From: Cryptomeria japonica
Taxonomy: Eukaryota > Streptophyta > Pinopsida > Cupressales > Cupressaceae
Length of the DNA: 64,000 bases
Direction of reading: 5' to 3'
Assembly: GCF_030272615.1 (NCBI RefSeq)
Contig: NC_081408.1
Location: forward strand, 68,241,546-68,305,545
Below the pieces are notes generated by a model. The model saw nothing but the letters and a program-made list of their open reading frames with translations. It was not told the origin of the DNA and ran no database searches. Of this stretch, positions 24,744 through 36,099 are shown in pieces; the stretch's first letter is position 1, and each line of letters opens with the position of its first letter. Made by a program: the position numbers and the translations under genes.

Positions 24744-26150
24744 TGTGCCTTGACACCTTTCGTCCTTGGAAAGAGTCAAGAGGAAGAGACACAAGATGAG
24801 GACCTAGCGGAATGGATCTATAAAGATCCCATCACCATTGATAAACTGCAAGTTACACTTCCTACGGAACAGTATGGCAAAGGCCTCCTCATTATGCAAA
24901 GAATGGGATATGATGGTCAGAGTGCTTTGGGATACTGCAAACAAGGACGACATGAACCTCTACTACCAGAATTCAAGCCCAAAGGTAATACAGGCCTAGG
25001 CTTTGAAAAAGAGATCCTTCCTAAACTCAGATTCAAAGGAAAACCCAGCAAACCATTTTGCCCACCTACTACAAAGAGGACACCTTTCATAATCAAAGCA
25101 CCATCAAGCACTATCCCCACTGCCCCATCAAGGCTCACAACTCCACCGCAACCATCACCAATGCCAAACATCCCACCAATCGAACCAGTAATCCCATCCA
25201 CGGCAGCCATCACATCAATAAAACCATTCGCAGCAACATCTATGGCACCAGCCGTTCCAATAGAAGCCACTAAGTCAACACTGCCGATACTTCCAGTAAC
25301 AAATCCTTTAATCCCCATCAAAATTCCTGCAACACCGATCACTACAAAGGTACATAAACCAATCACGCCTATAGTATTCAACTCCAGCAACATCCCAGTA
25401 TGGTATAGCAATCGGATGCTGGAAAGTGATTCAAAGACCGACTCACATGAGTGGGAATTTGATTCTGTACAGCTTAACACTTCAGATGAGGAAGGCACAT
25501 CACCACCTCCACCACGCAAAGACATCCTTGTTTACGGAGAAGCACAGATAAAGACCACTTGGGTACCTGAGCTGGAAACATCTTCCACAGACCCTACGTC
25601 TCATCCTACGCCTGATTCTGACAGGGAAAGTACCATCAACAACCTTCGCCACACTATCTTAACCCTCACTGATACCTCTAACGAACTTAGCCTAATCGAT
25701 GATGTAATGCCCATTATCCACCCTGAACTCATCGAATGGAAACAATCAAATCCTCCATGTCTTGACCTCTTCCAAAATGATGAGGCTATCATTGACTTTT
25801 TGGAATTAAGGGATAATCTACCAAGCGGGGATCACAAAGCTGGATTCGCCATTGAACTTAATAGCGCAGCATACTTCGAGGCAAATGCCAAACCTTTCAG
25901 CTGCAAAAATATAACAATAAAACATGGATCTTCCAATGAAAACCACACTGTGGCACTATTTGATCTGACAAAAGTAAAAAGAAAGAGCGTATCCAACGGT
26001 GAAAACCTCTCTGAGGCACCTGAGGATGAAAGGTTTGACATTCTCCCTACAAACACACAACAGGAACAATCAACGATTCTCATCGAGGAAACCAAAGAAT
26101 ACAATGTGGGGACTCTTGAAAATCCTCATCTCATACATCTGGCATCTCTT
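24744..26150 (+). pseudogene. G-patch segment and protease-RT linker of element A
   Basis: Open throughout, in the gag-pol frame. A G-patch-like motif lies at about 24872-25006: YGKGLLIMQRMGYDG, then LGY, and after a short insert GNTGLGF. G-patches bind nucleic acid or helicases; they also follow the protease in some animal retroviruses. Next comes a Pro/Thr/Ile-rich low-complexity stretch (25080-25390). A conserved block near 25750-25870 follows (LDLFQNDEAIIDFLELRDN through AYF), which has a counterpart in C at about 45580-45705. No catalytic function is recognised for the linker. Confidence 0.75.
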
Positions 26151-27032
26151 CTCACTCTAGAGGAACAACCTAAATTTATAGAGTTCTTCCAGAAGCGTCA
26201 GATCAACTTTGCATGGTCATATGCAGACATGCCTGGGCTTGATCCTGATTTAGTTATGCATCATCTCACAGTAGCAGAAGGAGCCAAACCTGTCAAGCAG
26301 AAGCTTCGTAAGATGCATCCTCAGATTGCAGTGCTAGTCAAAACAGAACTCAAGAAACTCCTGGATGTTGGTTTCATTAGACCAATTGATTATGCAAAAT
26401 GGATCTCCAACATTGTGCCAGTTGGCAAACCAAAAGGGGGCATCTACATTTGTACTGACTTCAGAGATCTGAATAAGGCATGTCCTAAGGATGACTTTCC
26501 CCTACCAAATATCGACATCATAGTGGATTTGACAGCAGGACATGCCATGCTTTCACTCATGGATGGCTTTTCAGGATACAATCAAATAAAGATCGCACCA
26601 GAGGACCAACATAAGATAGCCTTCACATGTCCATGGGGCACATACTGCTAGAATGTAATGCCTTTTGGTCTAAAGAATGCAGGAGCGACCTATCAAAGAG
26701 CAATGACCACCATCTTCCATGACATGATGCATACTATGATGGAAGATTATGTGGATGACTTACTAGCAAAATCACTCACTAGAGATGGGCATCTCCACAT
26801 CTTAGATCAAATCTTTGATAGACTGGAACAATACCATGTTCGACTCAACCCAAAGAAATGTGTCTTCGGAGTGACCTCCGGGAAGCTTCTAGGATACATT
26901 GTCTCAAGCAAAGGCATTGAGGTCGATCCAGCAAAGGTTAAAGCAATCATGGACATGCCACCACCAAAGAATATCAGTCAGCTAAGGACATTACAAGGAT
27001 GGCTTCAATCCATCTGAAGATTCATTGCACAA
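26151..27032 (+). pseudogene. Reverse transcriptase of element A
   Basis: The Ty3/gypsy RT palm and fingers are complete: WISNIVPVGKPKGG, CTDFRDLNKACPKDDFPLPN, LMDGFSGYNQIKI, VMPFGLKNAGATYQRAM and the catalytic YVDDLLAKS near 26748. It copies element RNA into DNA using the tRNA primer. Stops TAG 26649-26651 (within the WGTYCW-type motif) and TGA 27015-27017 break it. Both fit single transitions. Frame is that of gag. Confidence 0.95.
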
Positions 27033-28013
27033 TTGGCTGATAAGTGTCACCCATTCACACATTTTCTACACAAGAACATCTGCTTTCAGTGGGATGCCCG
27101 ATGCCAGCAAGCATTTCAGGCGCTTAAAGACTATCTCATGAATCCACCATTGTTGATGCCACCAGATCCAAGTAGACCGTTGTTACTTTATATCTCAGCA
27201 ACAAGTAGAGCATTAGGTGTATTACTGGCACAACATAATGCAGAAGGCAAAGAGTGTGCTGTATACTACATCTCTCGCACACTGGTTGGCTATGAACTCA
27301 ATTACACACCTATTGAGCGAGCTTGCCTAGCAGTAATCTTAATAGCCACTAAATTGCGGCACTATCTGTTGACACACAAGGTACAACTCATCACAAAGAT
27401 TGATCCACTCAAGTATTTACTCAGCAAAGTAGCATTGACAGGCCGCTTGGCCAAATGGGTAATGATTCTAAGTGAATTTGACATTGAGTATGTGGACCGT
27501 AAGGCTATCAAAGGGCAAGTTATTGCAGATCAGTTGGCTGATGCACCACTCATAGGCGATCATCCCCTCATTTCCAATTTTCCAGATGAAGAGATATTCA
27601 TGATCACAGAAGTACAACCATGGAAACTCTATTTTGATGGCTCATACACTAGGCATGGCTCGGGGGTAGGCATTCTGTTTATCACACCTCAAGGTGATAG
27701 CATCCCGAAGTCTTACAGGCTCACATTTCCATGCACAAACAACATAGCAGAGTATGAGGCCTTGATCACAGGACTCAGGTTAGCCATACAATGGAAATTA
27801 CAAGAACTACAAGTATATGGCGATTCCCAACTAGTCATTCGACAAGCAACAGATGAATATCAGACCAAAGATGATAAACTCATGCCATATAAGAAAATGG
27901 TGGACACTCTAAAGACATCATTTACTACTATCACCTTTGAGAAAATACCAAGAGATCAGAATCAAGTTGCAGACGCTATGGCTACCATCGCATCTCTACT
28001 AGATCTTCCGTAG
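27033..28013 (+). pseudogene. Dual RNase H of element A: degenerate first, intact second
   Basis: The first domain (27033 to about 27590) has the gypsy RNase H outline (FQWDARCQQAFQALK, IERACLAVI) but lacks the first catalytic Asp (YISATSRALGVLL). The second (27621-28010) has all four acidic residues of an active RNase H: YFDGSYTRHGSG, IAEYEALI, YGDSQLVIRQ and QVADAMA. A second, archaeal-type RNase H after a worn first one is the hallmark of plant Tat elements. The first domain probably serves as the connection or tether. TAG at 28011-28013 ends the open stretch. Confidence 0.93.
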
Positions 28014-29372
28014 AATTCAACACGCTACGAGTTCTTGGTAGAATAGCTTTGGATTCCCGCTTATGATATCCCCGAATCCGAAATGATATGTTGCCTTGTC
28101 GGTTCTGAATCCCTATGGTATGGTGAGTTCTACACCTATCTCCGCGATCACACCCTTCCTCCCAACCAATCAAATAACCAACGAAAAACCTTCATTCGCC
28201 AAACTGCTCGATATACCATTATTGCCGAAACCCTATACCGACGTAGTCTTGATGGTACTCTCCTTCGATGTTTGGAACAAGATGAGATAACAAAGGCTTT
28301 GGAAGAGGTACATGAAGGAATTTGCGGGACTCATGCAAGCAGTCCATCACTAGCCAAAAAGATCATGTGAGCTGGATACTATTGGCCATCTATGGAAAAA
28401 GATTCTTACTACTTTGTCAAGAAGTGCAAGAAATGTCAAATTCATGGTGACCTAATACATGCACCAGCCCAGGAACTACAACCAATCACGACACCATGGC
28501 TTTTTTCTCAATGGGGCCTTGACCTTGTGGGTAAGATTCATCCATCTTCATCCAATGGCCATAAATTCATTATTACCACCACTGAATATTTCACAAAGTG
28601 GATCGAAGCTGTTCCACTTACTCAAGTCACCGGCAAGTAGATCGCCTCATTCATCCTCAATTACATCATCTGCCGGTATGGTGTACCCATGTCCATCATC
28701 ATAGATAACGGTCTTCCTTTCAAAAATTAGGATGTCCGTGAACTTTGTGAGAAATTTCATATCCAACACCGCTTTTCCACTCCCTATTACCCACAAGGCA
28801 ATGGTCAGGCTGAAGCATCCAATAAAAACATATTGAGGATCCTAAAGAAGACAGTCAATGATGTCGGCCATGATTGGCATGTTCAATTGAATCCAACGCT
28901 ATGGGCATATCGAACTAGCATTCGGACCCCTACAGGTGCAACTCCTTATTCATTGGTCTATGGTGCTGAAGCTATCTTACCTATTGAGGTCGAGATACCA
29001 TCCTTACGAGTTTCATTGCACAATCTCATCGATGATGAAGCATATAGAGTATCCCATCTTCAGGACTTAGAGTTACTAGATGAGAAGCGACAAGCTGCAT
29101 ACAATCACCTCAAAGCCTATCAGCAGCGCATGAGTAGAAGCTACAATCACCGAGTTAGATCTCGTACATTTGAGGTAGGTGATCTTGTTCTTCGATAAAA
29201 TCCTCGCAACCAACCAAACAGAGAACATCAAGGCAAGTTTGAATCAAACTGGCTGGGCCCATATGTTGTCACTGCTGTATTCGGGTCCAGGGCATATCAG
29301 TTGGCTACATCAGATGGAGAACCGCTCGCAGATCCAATCAATAGCATACACCTCAAACGGTTTTATACCTAA
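28014..29372 (+). pseudogene. Integrase of element A
   Basis: Same frame as RT. The zinc-binding HHCC domain is seen around 28305-28440 (HEGICGTHASS, KKCKKCQIHG). The catalytic core has all three acids: WGLDLVGKI, SIIIDNGLPF and GNGQAEASNK. The C-terminal domain follows (VGDLVLR, then WLGPYVVTAV) and the natural stop is TAA at 29370-29372. Breaks are TAG 28044-28046, TGA 28368-28370, TAG 28638-28640, TAG 28728-28730 and TAA 29196-29198. No chromodomain is present, in line with the Tat lineage. Confidence 0.94.
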
Positions 29373-31781
29373 GGTATACAGAGCATTAAGCTCCCCTACA
29401 TATCAAAAAATATCAAAAACATCCAGAAAATGTCCTAAAGAAAATACAAAAACATTCAAAAAAAGTAAAGAAAAATCATGCATCCAAACGGTGAACAACC
29501 ACTCCGGTGGCACCTTGGGTAAGTACGGTGGTGAAAACCTGGCAAACAGGCACCACTCGTAAAGTTTGTGGCTCCATTGTCTTTCAGACTTGTTGCGATC
29601 ACATTTACTTCATACATACATCCATCCATCCGAAAACCATGTCTTGTTATTTCTCTGCAATTATGATAAATACTTCATGCGTCTAAGCATCCCACTTTTT
29701 CATAGTCATGTCTAAAACTGGGGGCAATGCCCTTAACCTATTGATGGAAGTGGATTCTACATTGTATTATGATGCATTAAAGTTCTTCATTTAAAACTAT
29801 CTCACAAAATCCAAAAAACATTCAAAACACTTCAAAAAACCAAAAAATTCAAAAACAATACAAAATCCAAAAAACATCAAAAAACCATCAAAAATCAAAC
29901 AAAAAACATGGCAACACCTTGTACATACTCATCCATACCGATACAAAACCAACATTAACACAGTACTCACAAAATGCCCATTTATCAATCAAACCAACCA
30001 ACATCAACACTCAAAACTATCTTCAACAAGGATGCATCCTTCCTTACAAAAACAAAGACAAGATGACATTTTCTTTGACAAGAAAATTCTGTTTACACTA
30101 TCAAATACTCAGTTGATTTCTGGTCTAGTAATTTATATTAGGATCTTTCAGCATTGTTTTGTATCATTTGTGCATTATTTCCGATGAAGTTTTGGGGCAT
30201 GTACTAATGGTGTCTACGTGGGAAGTTCACTAAGCTATGTGATCATAGGCAAAAATACAGTCATAGATCACTACGGCTTGCTGACTAAAGCGTATACCTC
30301 GACTATATGAGCATGAACCATTACCAAGGATCCATATTCTTTATTCTTTATGTATATACTGTTTGTTTGTAGGTACAATTCTCTTTCTTTGGTTCCTCCT
30401 ACCTCATCCAAACTGGATCAAGGTTTTATCTCTTATTACGGTATGCACTTGTCTCAGGATATGATCAGTCTAAGATCAAGGAGGACAATCCAAGTCATGC
30501 ATGAAAGGAGATAATCCTTGCCTATTCCGCAAGCAATACTCAGGTCAACTTGATCCATTATATCAAGTTGCTTGTATTAACTTGCTATATAAAATCCATC
30601 TAAGAAATACTCTGGTCATCTTGAATCTTTATGTCAAGTTGCTTGTATTTTCTTACAACATTTTAAAGCTCAATGATGAAAATAGAGCACTATGGATCAT
30701 CATCTCATCTCATCTGTATATATTGCATTTCATTGCATTCCACCCATCCATACATTCATAATAGCTGCATACCATGCATACATAGTCCTAATAATGCATA
30801 CTCTATTTTCCTCTTCTTCCATAGGAATGAGTCATCGGTTCTCCATTTCTTCTATCTAACATCGAACCCCCCCCCTCACCCTCCCCATCTCAATAATCAG
30901 CATCACATACCCTACATCATTTCTCAATCAACCCAATCAAGCCACGTTCATCACCATCCATCTCTAAATAGGAGGGATTGTGTTTCCTATGCTAAGTCAT
31001 CCAATAAGCCAAGCAAGTTACTCTCTCTGCATAGGTACCTCGACTCACAAACACCTAGACTATCAACAGATACTCTGATCAAGTATCTTTGGGTCTCAAT
31101 AGGTAATCGATTATGGCAAACCTAGACTACAACAGGCATTTATCATAATGACCTAGTCTCAACGGGGCTGCCATGATTCCCCACAACCATCCATCACACG
31201 CACATACATATCAATTGATCAACCAATCAAACACAATCCAACGGACAATTACATCAATTGTCTACGTCTCAACGAGTATTTTGCTTCATATACCTTGACT
31301 TCATCGGACAATTACATCAATTGTCTAAGTCACATCAGGTCACTTTGATTCACTTACTCAGACTTTATCATGTCCAAGCGACCAACTGACATCAACTGTC
31401 ACCCTTTGACTTGACCGGGGCAATTAAACCGATTGCACCAGATTGTCTAACCTATTTTGATCAATTGTATAACATCAATCCAAACCCCACACTACATCTG
31501 CTATGTATCTCTTGCATGACCTCAGGGTACCCACTGGCTTGTTGTTTCTTCATATTAACTCCATTTTCTCCCATTCTTTCATCATTAGTTCTAATTTCTT
31601 CTATTCTACCTCCCCTCCACTTTTCATTCTTTTTCGAGAGATCGCCCGATTTTTCAAAAAAAAAATAAAAATTCGGCCCATCTCTCGAGGGGGCATACCA
31701 CCCATTAAATTTACATTTTATGGGGCATTTCTTCACACCTATTTTTCTTTCTTTGAAACGACGCGATAAACTGCACCGTCT
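29373..31781 (+). other. Long 3' non-coding region of element A
   Basis: About 2.4 kb between integrase and the polypurine tract. It opens with an A-rich stretch, then a T- and C-rich part. From 30207 it closely matches fragment E (54713-56295). Two copies of a seven-base-stem hairpin (GACAATT, ACATC, AATTGTC) lie at 31244-31262 and 31307-31325. No protein is recognised; the ORFs are short and shift between the two copies. Confidence 0.8.
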
Positions 31782-31795
31782 CAAAGAGGGGCAAA
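31782..31795 (+). other. Polypurine tract of element A
   Basis: CAAAGAGGGGCAAA lies directly before the TGTAG of the 3' LTR. The same tract precedes the B LTR at 56282-56295. It primes plus-strand DNA synthesis. Confidence 0.85.
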
Positions 31796-33565
31796 TGTAG
31801 TCACATAAATCTGTCCACTTAATTAAATGAATACTTAGTATTTATTTGATTATTTAACCATCAATAAATAATTAATTAAATTAATATATTTAATTAATTC
31901 ATCTTAACCCTCTTCTCCTATTAATTAAATAAATTATTCAATTTATTTGATTTAATTCACTTAACCAAATTCAGACCATTAATTAAATAAATAAATCATA
32001 TTTATTTAATTAAATCTTCTCTCACATTTAAATAAATTAATATTTATTTAAATTCCCCCAAAATCCCACCTCTCACATTTAAATAAATAAATCATTTATT
32101 TAAAATCACCTTTATCCTCCACCCACTTGTATTTTCCTACAAAAGCAAGTTGCACAACTATTATTTATTTAAAATCCTATTTATCCTCACCCACTTGAAA
32201 CCTTTAATGGTTTCCCTTAAAGTATTCAAACTTGATGGCTTTAAAGTCTTCAAACTTGATGGCTTCCTTCTATAGTCTTCTTAAGACTTTAATGGTTTTC
32301 CTTAAAGTCTTCAAGCCTTTAATGGTTTCCCTCAAAGTCTTCAAGCATTTTAATGCTTTATCTTCATTTTTCTCATTTAAATAAATTAATATTTATTTGA
32401 ATATTTATCCAAATGCAAATTACACCATTTAATTGAAATAAATGATTTTATTTTAATTGAAAATACCAAAATTTCTCCCACTTGCATTTTCCTACAAAAT
32501 CCACTTGCATGCCTAAACCCCTTCTAGAATTTTCGAATCACTTCTAAATAACCTAACCCCTTCTCTAAACTTTGTCACATTCCTAAGCAAAAAGGAAGTC
32601 ACTTCTCAAACCCTCAAAGTCTTTGATAACCATTAAAGGCTTTCAACCTTCAACCACTAAATGGCTCAAAGTCTTTGATAACCATTGAAGGCTTTCAACC
32701 TTCAACCACTTAATCCCCAAAGTCTCCAATAACCATTAATGGTTACCTCAAACCCTCCCACATGGTTAAAAAATTTGTTTTGACTCAACCTCTACCCAAC
32801 CCAAAGGTCTCATCAGGCCATTAATGCTTTGACCATGATTATCTCTTAAACATTTGCACAAAGGTTTATCCTTGGATTAACTCTTAATCCAGTGGGTAAT
32901 CTTAATTTGGAATTGACCCTTAGCCTCTAGATAACCATGAGGTCTTCTCAGGCCTTTAATGCCTCCAACCTCTTCTCTCAACCCAATCTTATGTTGACAC
33001 TTGTCACCATTTCATTGGTGCAAATTGTGCACATGGATCCCCAACTTTCAAGCTTGACCCTTGATTAAACCTTTCGATCTTGGCCATCCATTGCTCCATT
33101 TTTCCTATAAATAGAGCCCATTCCTTCATAATCCAGATCCTGAAAACTTGTATGCATTTAGGCTATAGACATTTTTAGAGAGCATTTAGCATAGCATAAC
33201 TAAAATCTTGTCTTTTTGGTAAAATCAATCATTTTAGCATCAATAGCATAGTATTTAGCTTTTCATTTCATATTTGAAGCTTAATATTAAATCTCAATCC
33301 TCCATAAGCATCCATAGTGCAAAAAGCTGCTGAGAGCTACACTATTTTGGAACTTGGAGAGGAGAGGAACAAGGGAGGAGCAACTATGAGCATCTTGATT
33401 AGCTATTTTATTCTATGTTTATATGCTTTTTATTTCATGCTTCATATCTCTCTTGATATGCCTGTTTAGGATAATCTTTTGTTGCTAACACTAACGTTTG
33501 TTTCTTGTGCTCTTGTGTGTGTGTTGCCATCAAACAGATTTTCTAATCCTTTTTGCAGAGCATCA
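31796..33565 (+). repeat. 3' LTR of element A
   Basis: 1770 bp from TGTAGTCAC to GAGCATCA. It is the uninterrupted partner of the 5' LTR and so reveals the borders of the Helitron-like insertion. By eye about 8 substitutions and one single-base indel separate the pair. TATAAATA is at 33106-33113. Confidence 0.96.
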
Positions 33566-33570
33566 CAAGG
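33566..33570. repeat. Target-site duplication CAAGG, right of element A
   Basis: Identical to 14647-14651; element D resumes immediately after. Confidence 0.95.
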
Positions 33571-34127
33571 TATAATAGCTCTGTTTTCAAAAACTCACAT
33601 TTTTCAAGGTTAATCTTGAGTTGAGCCTCCTTCAAGTTCTTCAAAACCATCTCCAAATGCCTGAGGTGTTCCTCCTTGAACCTGTTGTAGATCAAAATGT
33701 CATCAAGATACACAATAACAAATCTACCAATAAACTCAACTAAGACTTCATTCATGAGCCTTTGGAAGGTACTAGGCGGCCTCTCCAATCACGCATATAG
33801 GCCTACATTGGTTCTAAAGGTTGTCTTCCATTCATCTCCAGGTCTGATTTTGATCTGATGATAAGAAGACTTCAAGCCTACCTTTGTGAAGTACCTTGCA
33901 CCCCCTAGATTGTCTATTAGGTCCTCAATCCTTGGCATGGGAAACCAGTACCTTATAGTAATCTTCTTGATTTCTTTGGAGTCCATGCACATTATCCATT
34001 TGCCTCCCTTTTTTGGAACTAACATAATAGGAACTACACATGGACTCAAACTCTTCTTGATAAATCCTTTTTCTAAGAGTTCTTGCACTTGTTTGGTGAT
34101 CTCTTCATTTTGACTAGGTGTCATTTT
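33566..34127 (-). pseudogene. Reverse transcriptase palm of element D
   Basis: The frame reads ELLEKGFIKKSLSPCVVP, VPKKGGKWIMCMDSKEI, FTKVGLKSSYHQIKI and, after a break, FVIVYLDDILIY with the catalytic YLDD near 33710. A stop at 33786-33788 coincides with loss of the expected MPFGL-type motif; the text jumps from GLYA to ERPPSTFQR, suggesting a small deletion. The first conserved Asp motif reads FTKVGLKSS where gypsy RTs have FxKxDLxSGYHQ, so the catalytic Asp appears lost as well. Confidence 0.92.
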
Positions 34128-34870
34128 CTAGACAGCTTTGTTTGGCAAATTGGCCCCGGGTATTAAGTCTATTTGATGATTCACATCTCTCATTGGAGGC
34201 AAAGAATTAGGTATGTCATCCCCTATCACTTTTGCATATTGTTTGAGTAGACCTTGCACCTCTTGAAGAACTTCACTCATTGGATCTACCTTAGCTTCAT
34301 CTCTAGGCTTCAACACTATAGCATGGCCTTGATGACCTTCTTGTTTCAACAGTTTGAGAAACTCTTTTCCTCTCATCAGCATCACACTTGAGCCTATCTT
34401 CTTTTCTTCCTTTGGTTCAGGTAGTGGATCCATTTGATACTTCTTCCCATTCTTTGTGATAAGATAGATGTTCTTCTCCCCTTCATGAGTAGTTCTCACA
34501 TCATATTGCCATGGTCGGCCCAACAACAAATGACAAGAATCCATAGGCAATATGTCACATAACAATCTGTCCTTGTACTCACCAATTTCAAAATCCACCC
34601 ATGTGTGTTGATCAACCAATACATGTTGACCCTAGTTGAGCCATGATACCTTGTAAGGAGTGAGGTGTGGCAATCTTTTCAGTTTGAGTTTGTCCACCAT
34701 TTCAACTAAGACAATATTCTCAGTGGAACCTGAATCTACAATCACTTTACAAATCTTCCCATGTGACCTACAAGTGGTCCTAAACAATCTTTTCCTTTGT
34801 GGTTTCTCTTGAGCTTGGGGTATCTTGAGCATTTTTCTCCTCATCATCAAGTTTTCTCCATTTGTCACTG
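34128..34870 (-). pseudogene. Aspartic protease region of element D
   Basis: The active site VIVDSGSTENIV is the standard Asp-Ser-Gly form, and CHLLLGRPWQYD follows as the second motif. Stops at 34632-34634 (TAG) and near 34128 interrupt the frame between protease and RT. The region after the protease is a charged linker (EVLQEVQGLLKQYAKVI), usual for chromoviruses. Confidence 0.9.
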
Positions 34871-35238
34871 GCCTTTCCTTGTTGATTGAAGAAGTTACAC
34901 TCTAAGTGTCCTCCTCTTGCAACAATTGAGTTCTTCTTTCCCCCATGTATGAGCTTGTGGAGTTTGAGGCTCTCCCCGGGCACTTACTCATGGTATGCCC
35001 AACTTGATTGCAATGATAACACCTACCGGTGAAGACTGTATTTCCTCTTCCTGAGTTTCCAAACCTACCCCTAAAATTTCTCCTTCCTCTATAGGATCCT
35101 CTAAATGCTCCTCTCTGAGAGTCCCCACTACCTTCTTGGCCTTGTTTCTCTTCATTTCTTGGTGATTTCTTCCCTCTACCAAATTTTCCTCTACCTTTGA
35201 AATTCTTACCTCCCCTATGTTTCTGCTTTTGTTTACTA
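34871..35238 (-). pseudogene. C-terminal gag (nucleocapsid) of element D
   Basis: In the protease frame, an Arg/Gly-rich basic stretch (GRGKFGRGKK, FRGSYRGRRNFRGRF) leads to a classical CCHC zinc knuckle, CYHCNQVGHTMSKC, at 34980-35021. The stretch binds the RNA genome. The N-terminal capsid part lies beyond the Copia-2 insertion point and is missing here. Confidence 0.85.
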
Positions 35239-36049
35239 TGTTTGCATTCTACAATCTAATGAGAATAGTTTATGTTGTCATTGATGGCAACCAACTGGCA
35301 ACCAACTAGCAATAGGTTTCTACACATGCACCAGGATCACAGATATCATACATCGGCAGGCACTGGCATTGACAGACACTTTCACCGGCATCCAGTTTAC
35401 ACCGGAAATGAAGTATACTAGCACTCAAGCTGAGATGGGATAAATTTTTGTTTATATGAATTGTTTTGTAAATGTAATTAACTATTTGTAAGCTGACTTG
35501 GTATATTATATAGACTCATATATGTATGAGATCTCATAGGTCATTTTGTAAGAGGTAGTAATGGTAGAATGTAATAACTGCATGAGGTGATATAGTGGAC
35601 AATGAAGGTTTTGGTTAAGGTATCTAACTGAGCTTAAACCGATACTGAACCAGGCATTAGAGATGCTTTTTTGAGTAGTACATTGTATTGGATTTTAATT
35701 ATCCATATTGTAGTCAGTGAGACTCTTTTGAGCAGTGCGCTCCAGGCAATTGGCCTTCCTGCACGTGCAAGCCCTTATTGTAAGTAGTATTTATTCATTG
35801 GCCAGTGAGTAAATATTGTGGGTCACAAATCCCACTGAGGTTTTTCCCATACCGGGTTGCCTCATTAAAATATCTTGTGTTATGGTGTGTTTTTATGCTG
35901 TCTTTGTTATTTGTGTTTACTCCATTAATTCTTGTTTACCGATACACTATTATGGGTTGCAAAGTTACAAATAAGTTTAAATATTCAATCAACTAGTTAG
36001 AAACTGATTCACCTCCCCCCCCCCCCTCTTAGTATCTTTGGGACTATCA
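35239..36049 (+). repeat. 5' LTR of Copia-2
   Basis: It starts TGTTTGCATTC, aligned base for base with TGTTGGAATTA of the 3' LTR, and ends with CTATCA after a C-run and CTCTTAGTATC. It carries about three units of CAACCAACTGG near 35284-35315, against about five in the 3' LTR. The right end could be off by a few bases. Confidence 0.85.
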
Positions 36050-36063
36050 TTGAATCTAATGAT

Positions 36064-36076
36064 TGGTATTAGATCC
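36064..36076 (+). other. Primer-binding site of Copia-2 (initiator tRNA-Met type)
   Basis: TGGTATTAGATCC differs at two positions from the usual copia site TGGTATCAGAGCC. It begins 14 bases after the LTR. Both differences may be decay. Confidence 0.65.
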
Positions 36077-36099
36077 TGGTCCTCTATTTGCAAAAGCCT

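Larger units (their letters stand above)
14652..33565 (+). mobile_element. Element A: 18.9 kb Tat-type Ty3/gypsy retrotransposon
   Basis: It has complete ends: 5' LTR 14652-19380 (enlarged by an insertion), tRNA-Trp-type primer site, leader, gag-pol remnant 22088-29372, long 3' region, polypurine tract, 3' LTR 31796-33565 and target duplication CAAGG. The second, intact RNase H after the first marks the Tat lineage. By eye the two LTRs differ at about 8 substitutions and one indel over 1.77 kb. Yet the gag-pol frame has lost its start codon, gained one base and holds 12 stops. Without the Helitron-like insert the element would be about 15.95 kb. Confidence 0.95.
33566..35238 (-). mobile_element. 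Element D (Ty3/gypsy chromovirus), upstream half
   Basis: Gag C-terminus, protease and RT palm are read leftwards in one frame, continuing into 12492-14651. Its 5' side is cut at 35239 by the insertion of Copia-2, inside the gag frame. The rest of gag and the 5' LTR are not in the window, because the far side of Copia-2 is replaced by another element at 54713. Confidence 0.9.

Noticed and set aside
24917-25525. 202-residue Gly-rich minus-strand frame in element A
   Set aside because: It is antisense to the Pro/Thr-rich linker of pol, shares its low complexity, and only a small part stays open in B.
30673-31125. 150-residue plus-strand frame in A's 3' region
   Set aside because: Frame and length are not kept in the matching part of E; composition is His/Ser/Tyr-rich noise.
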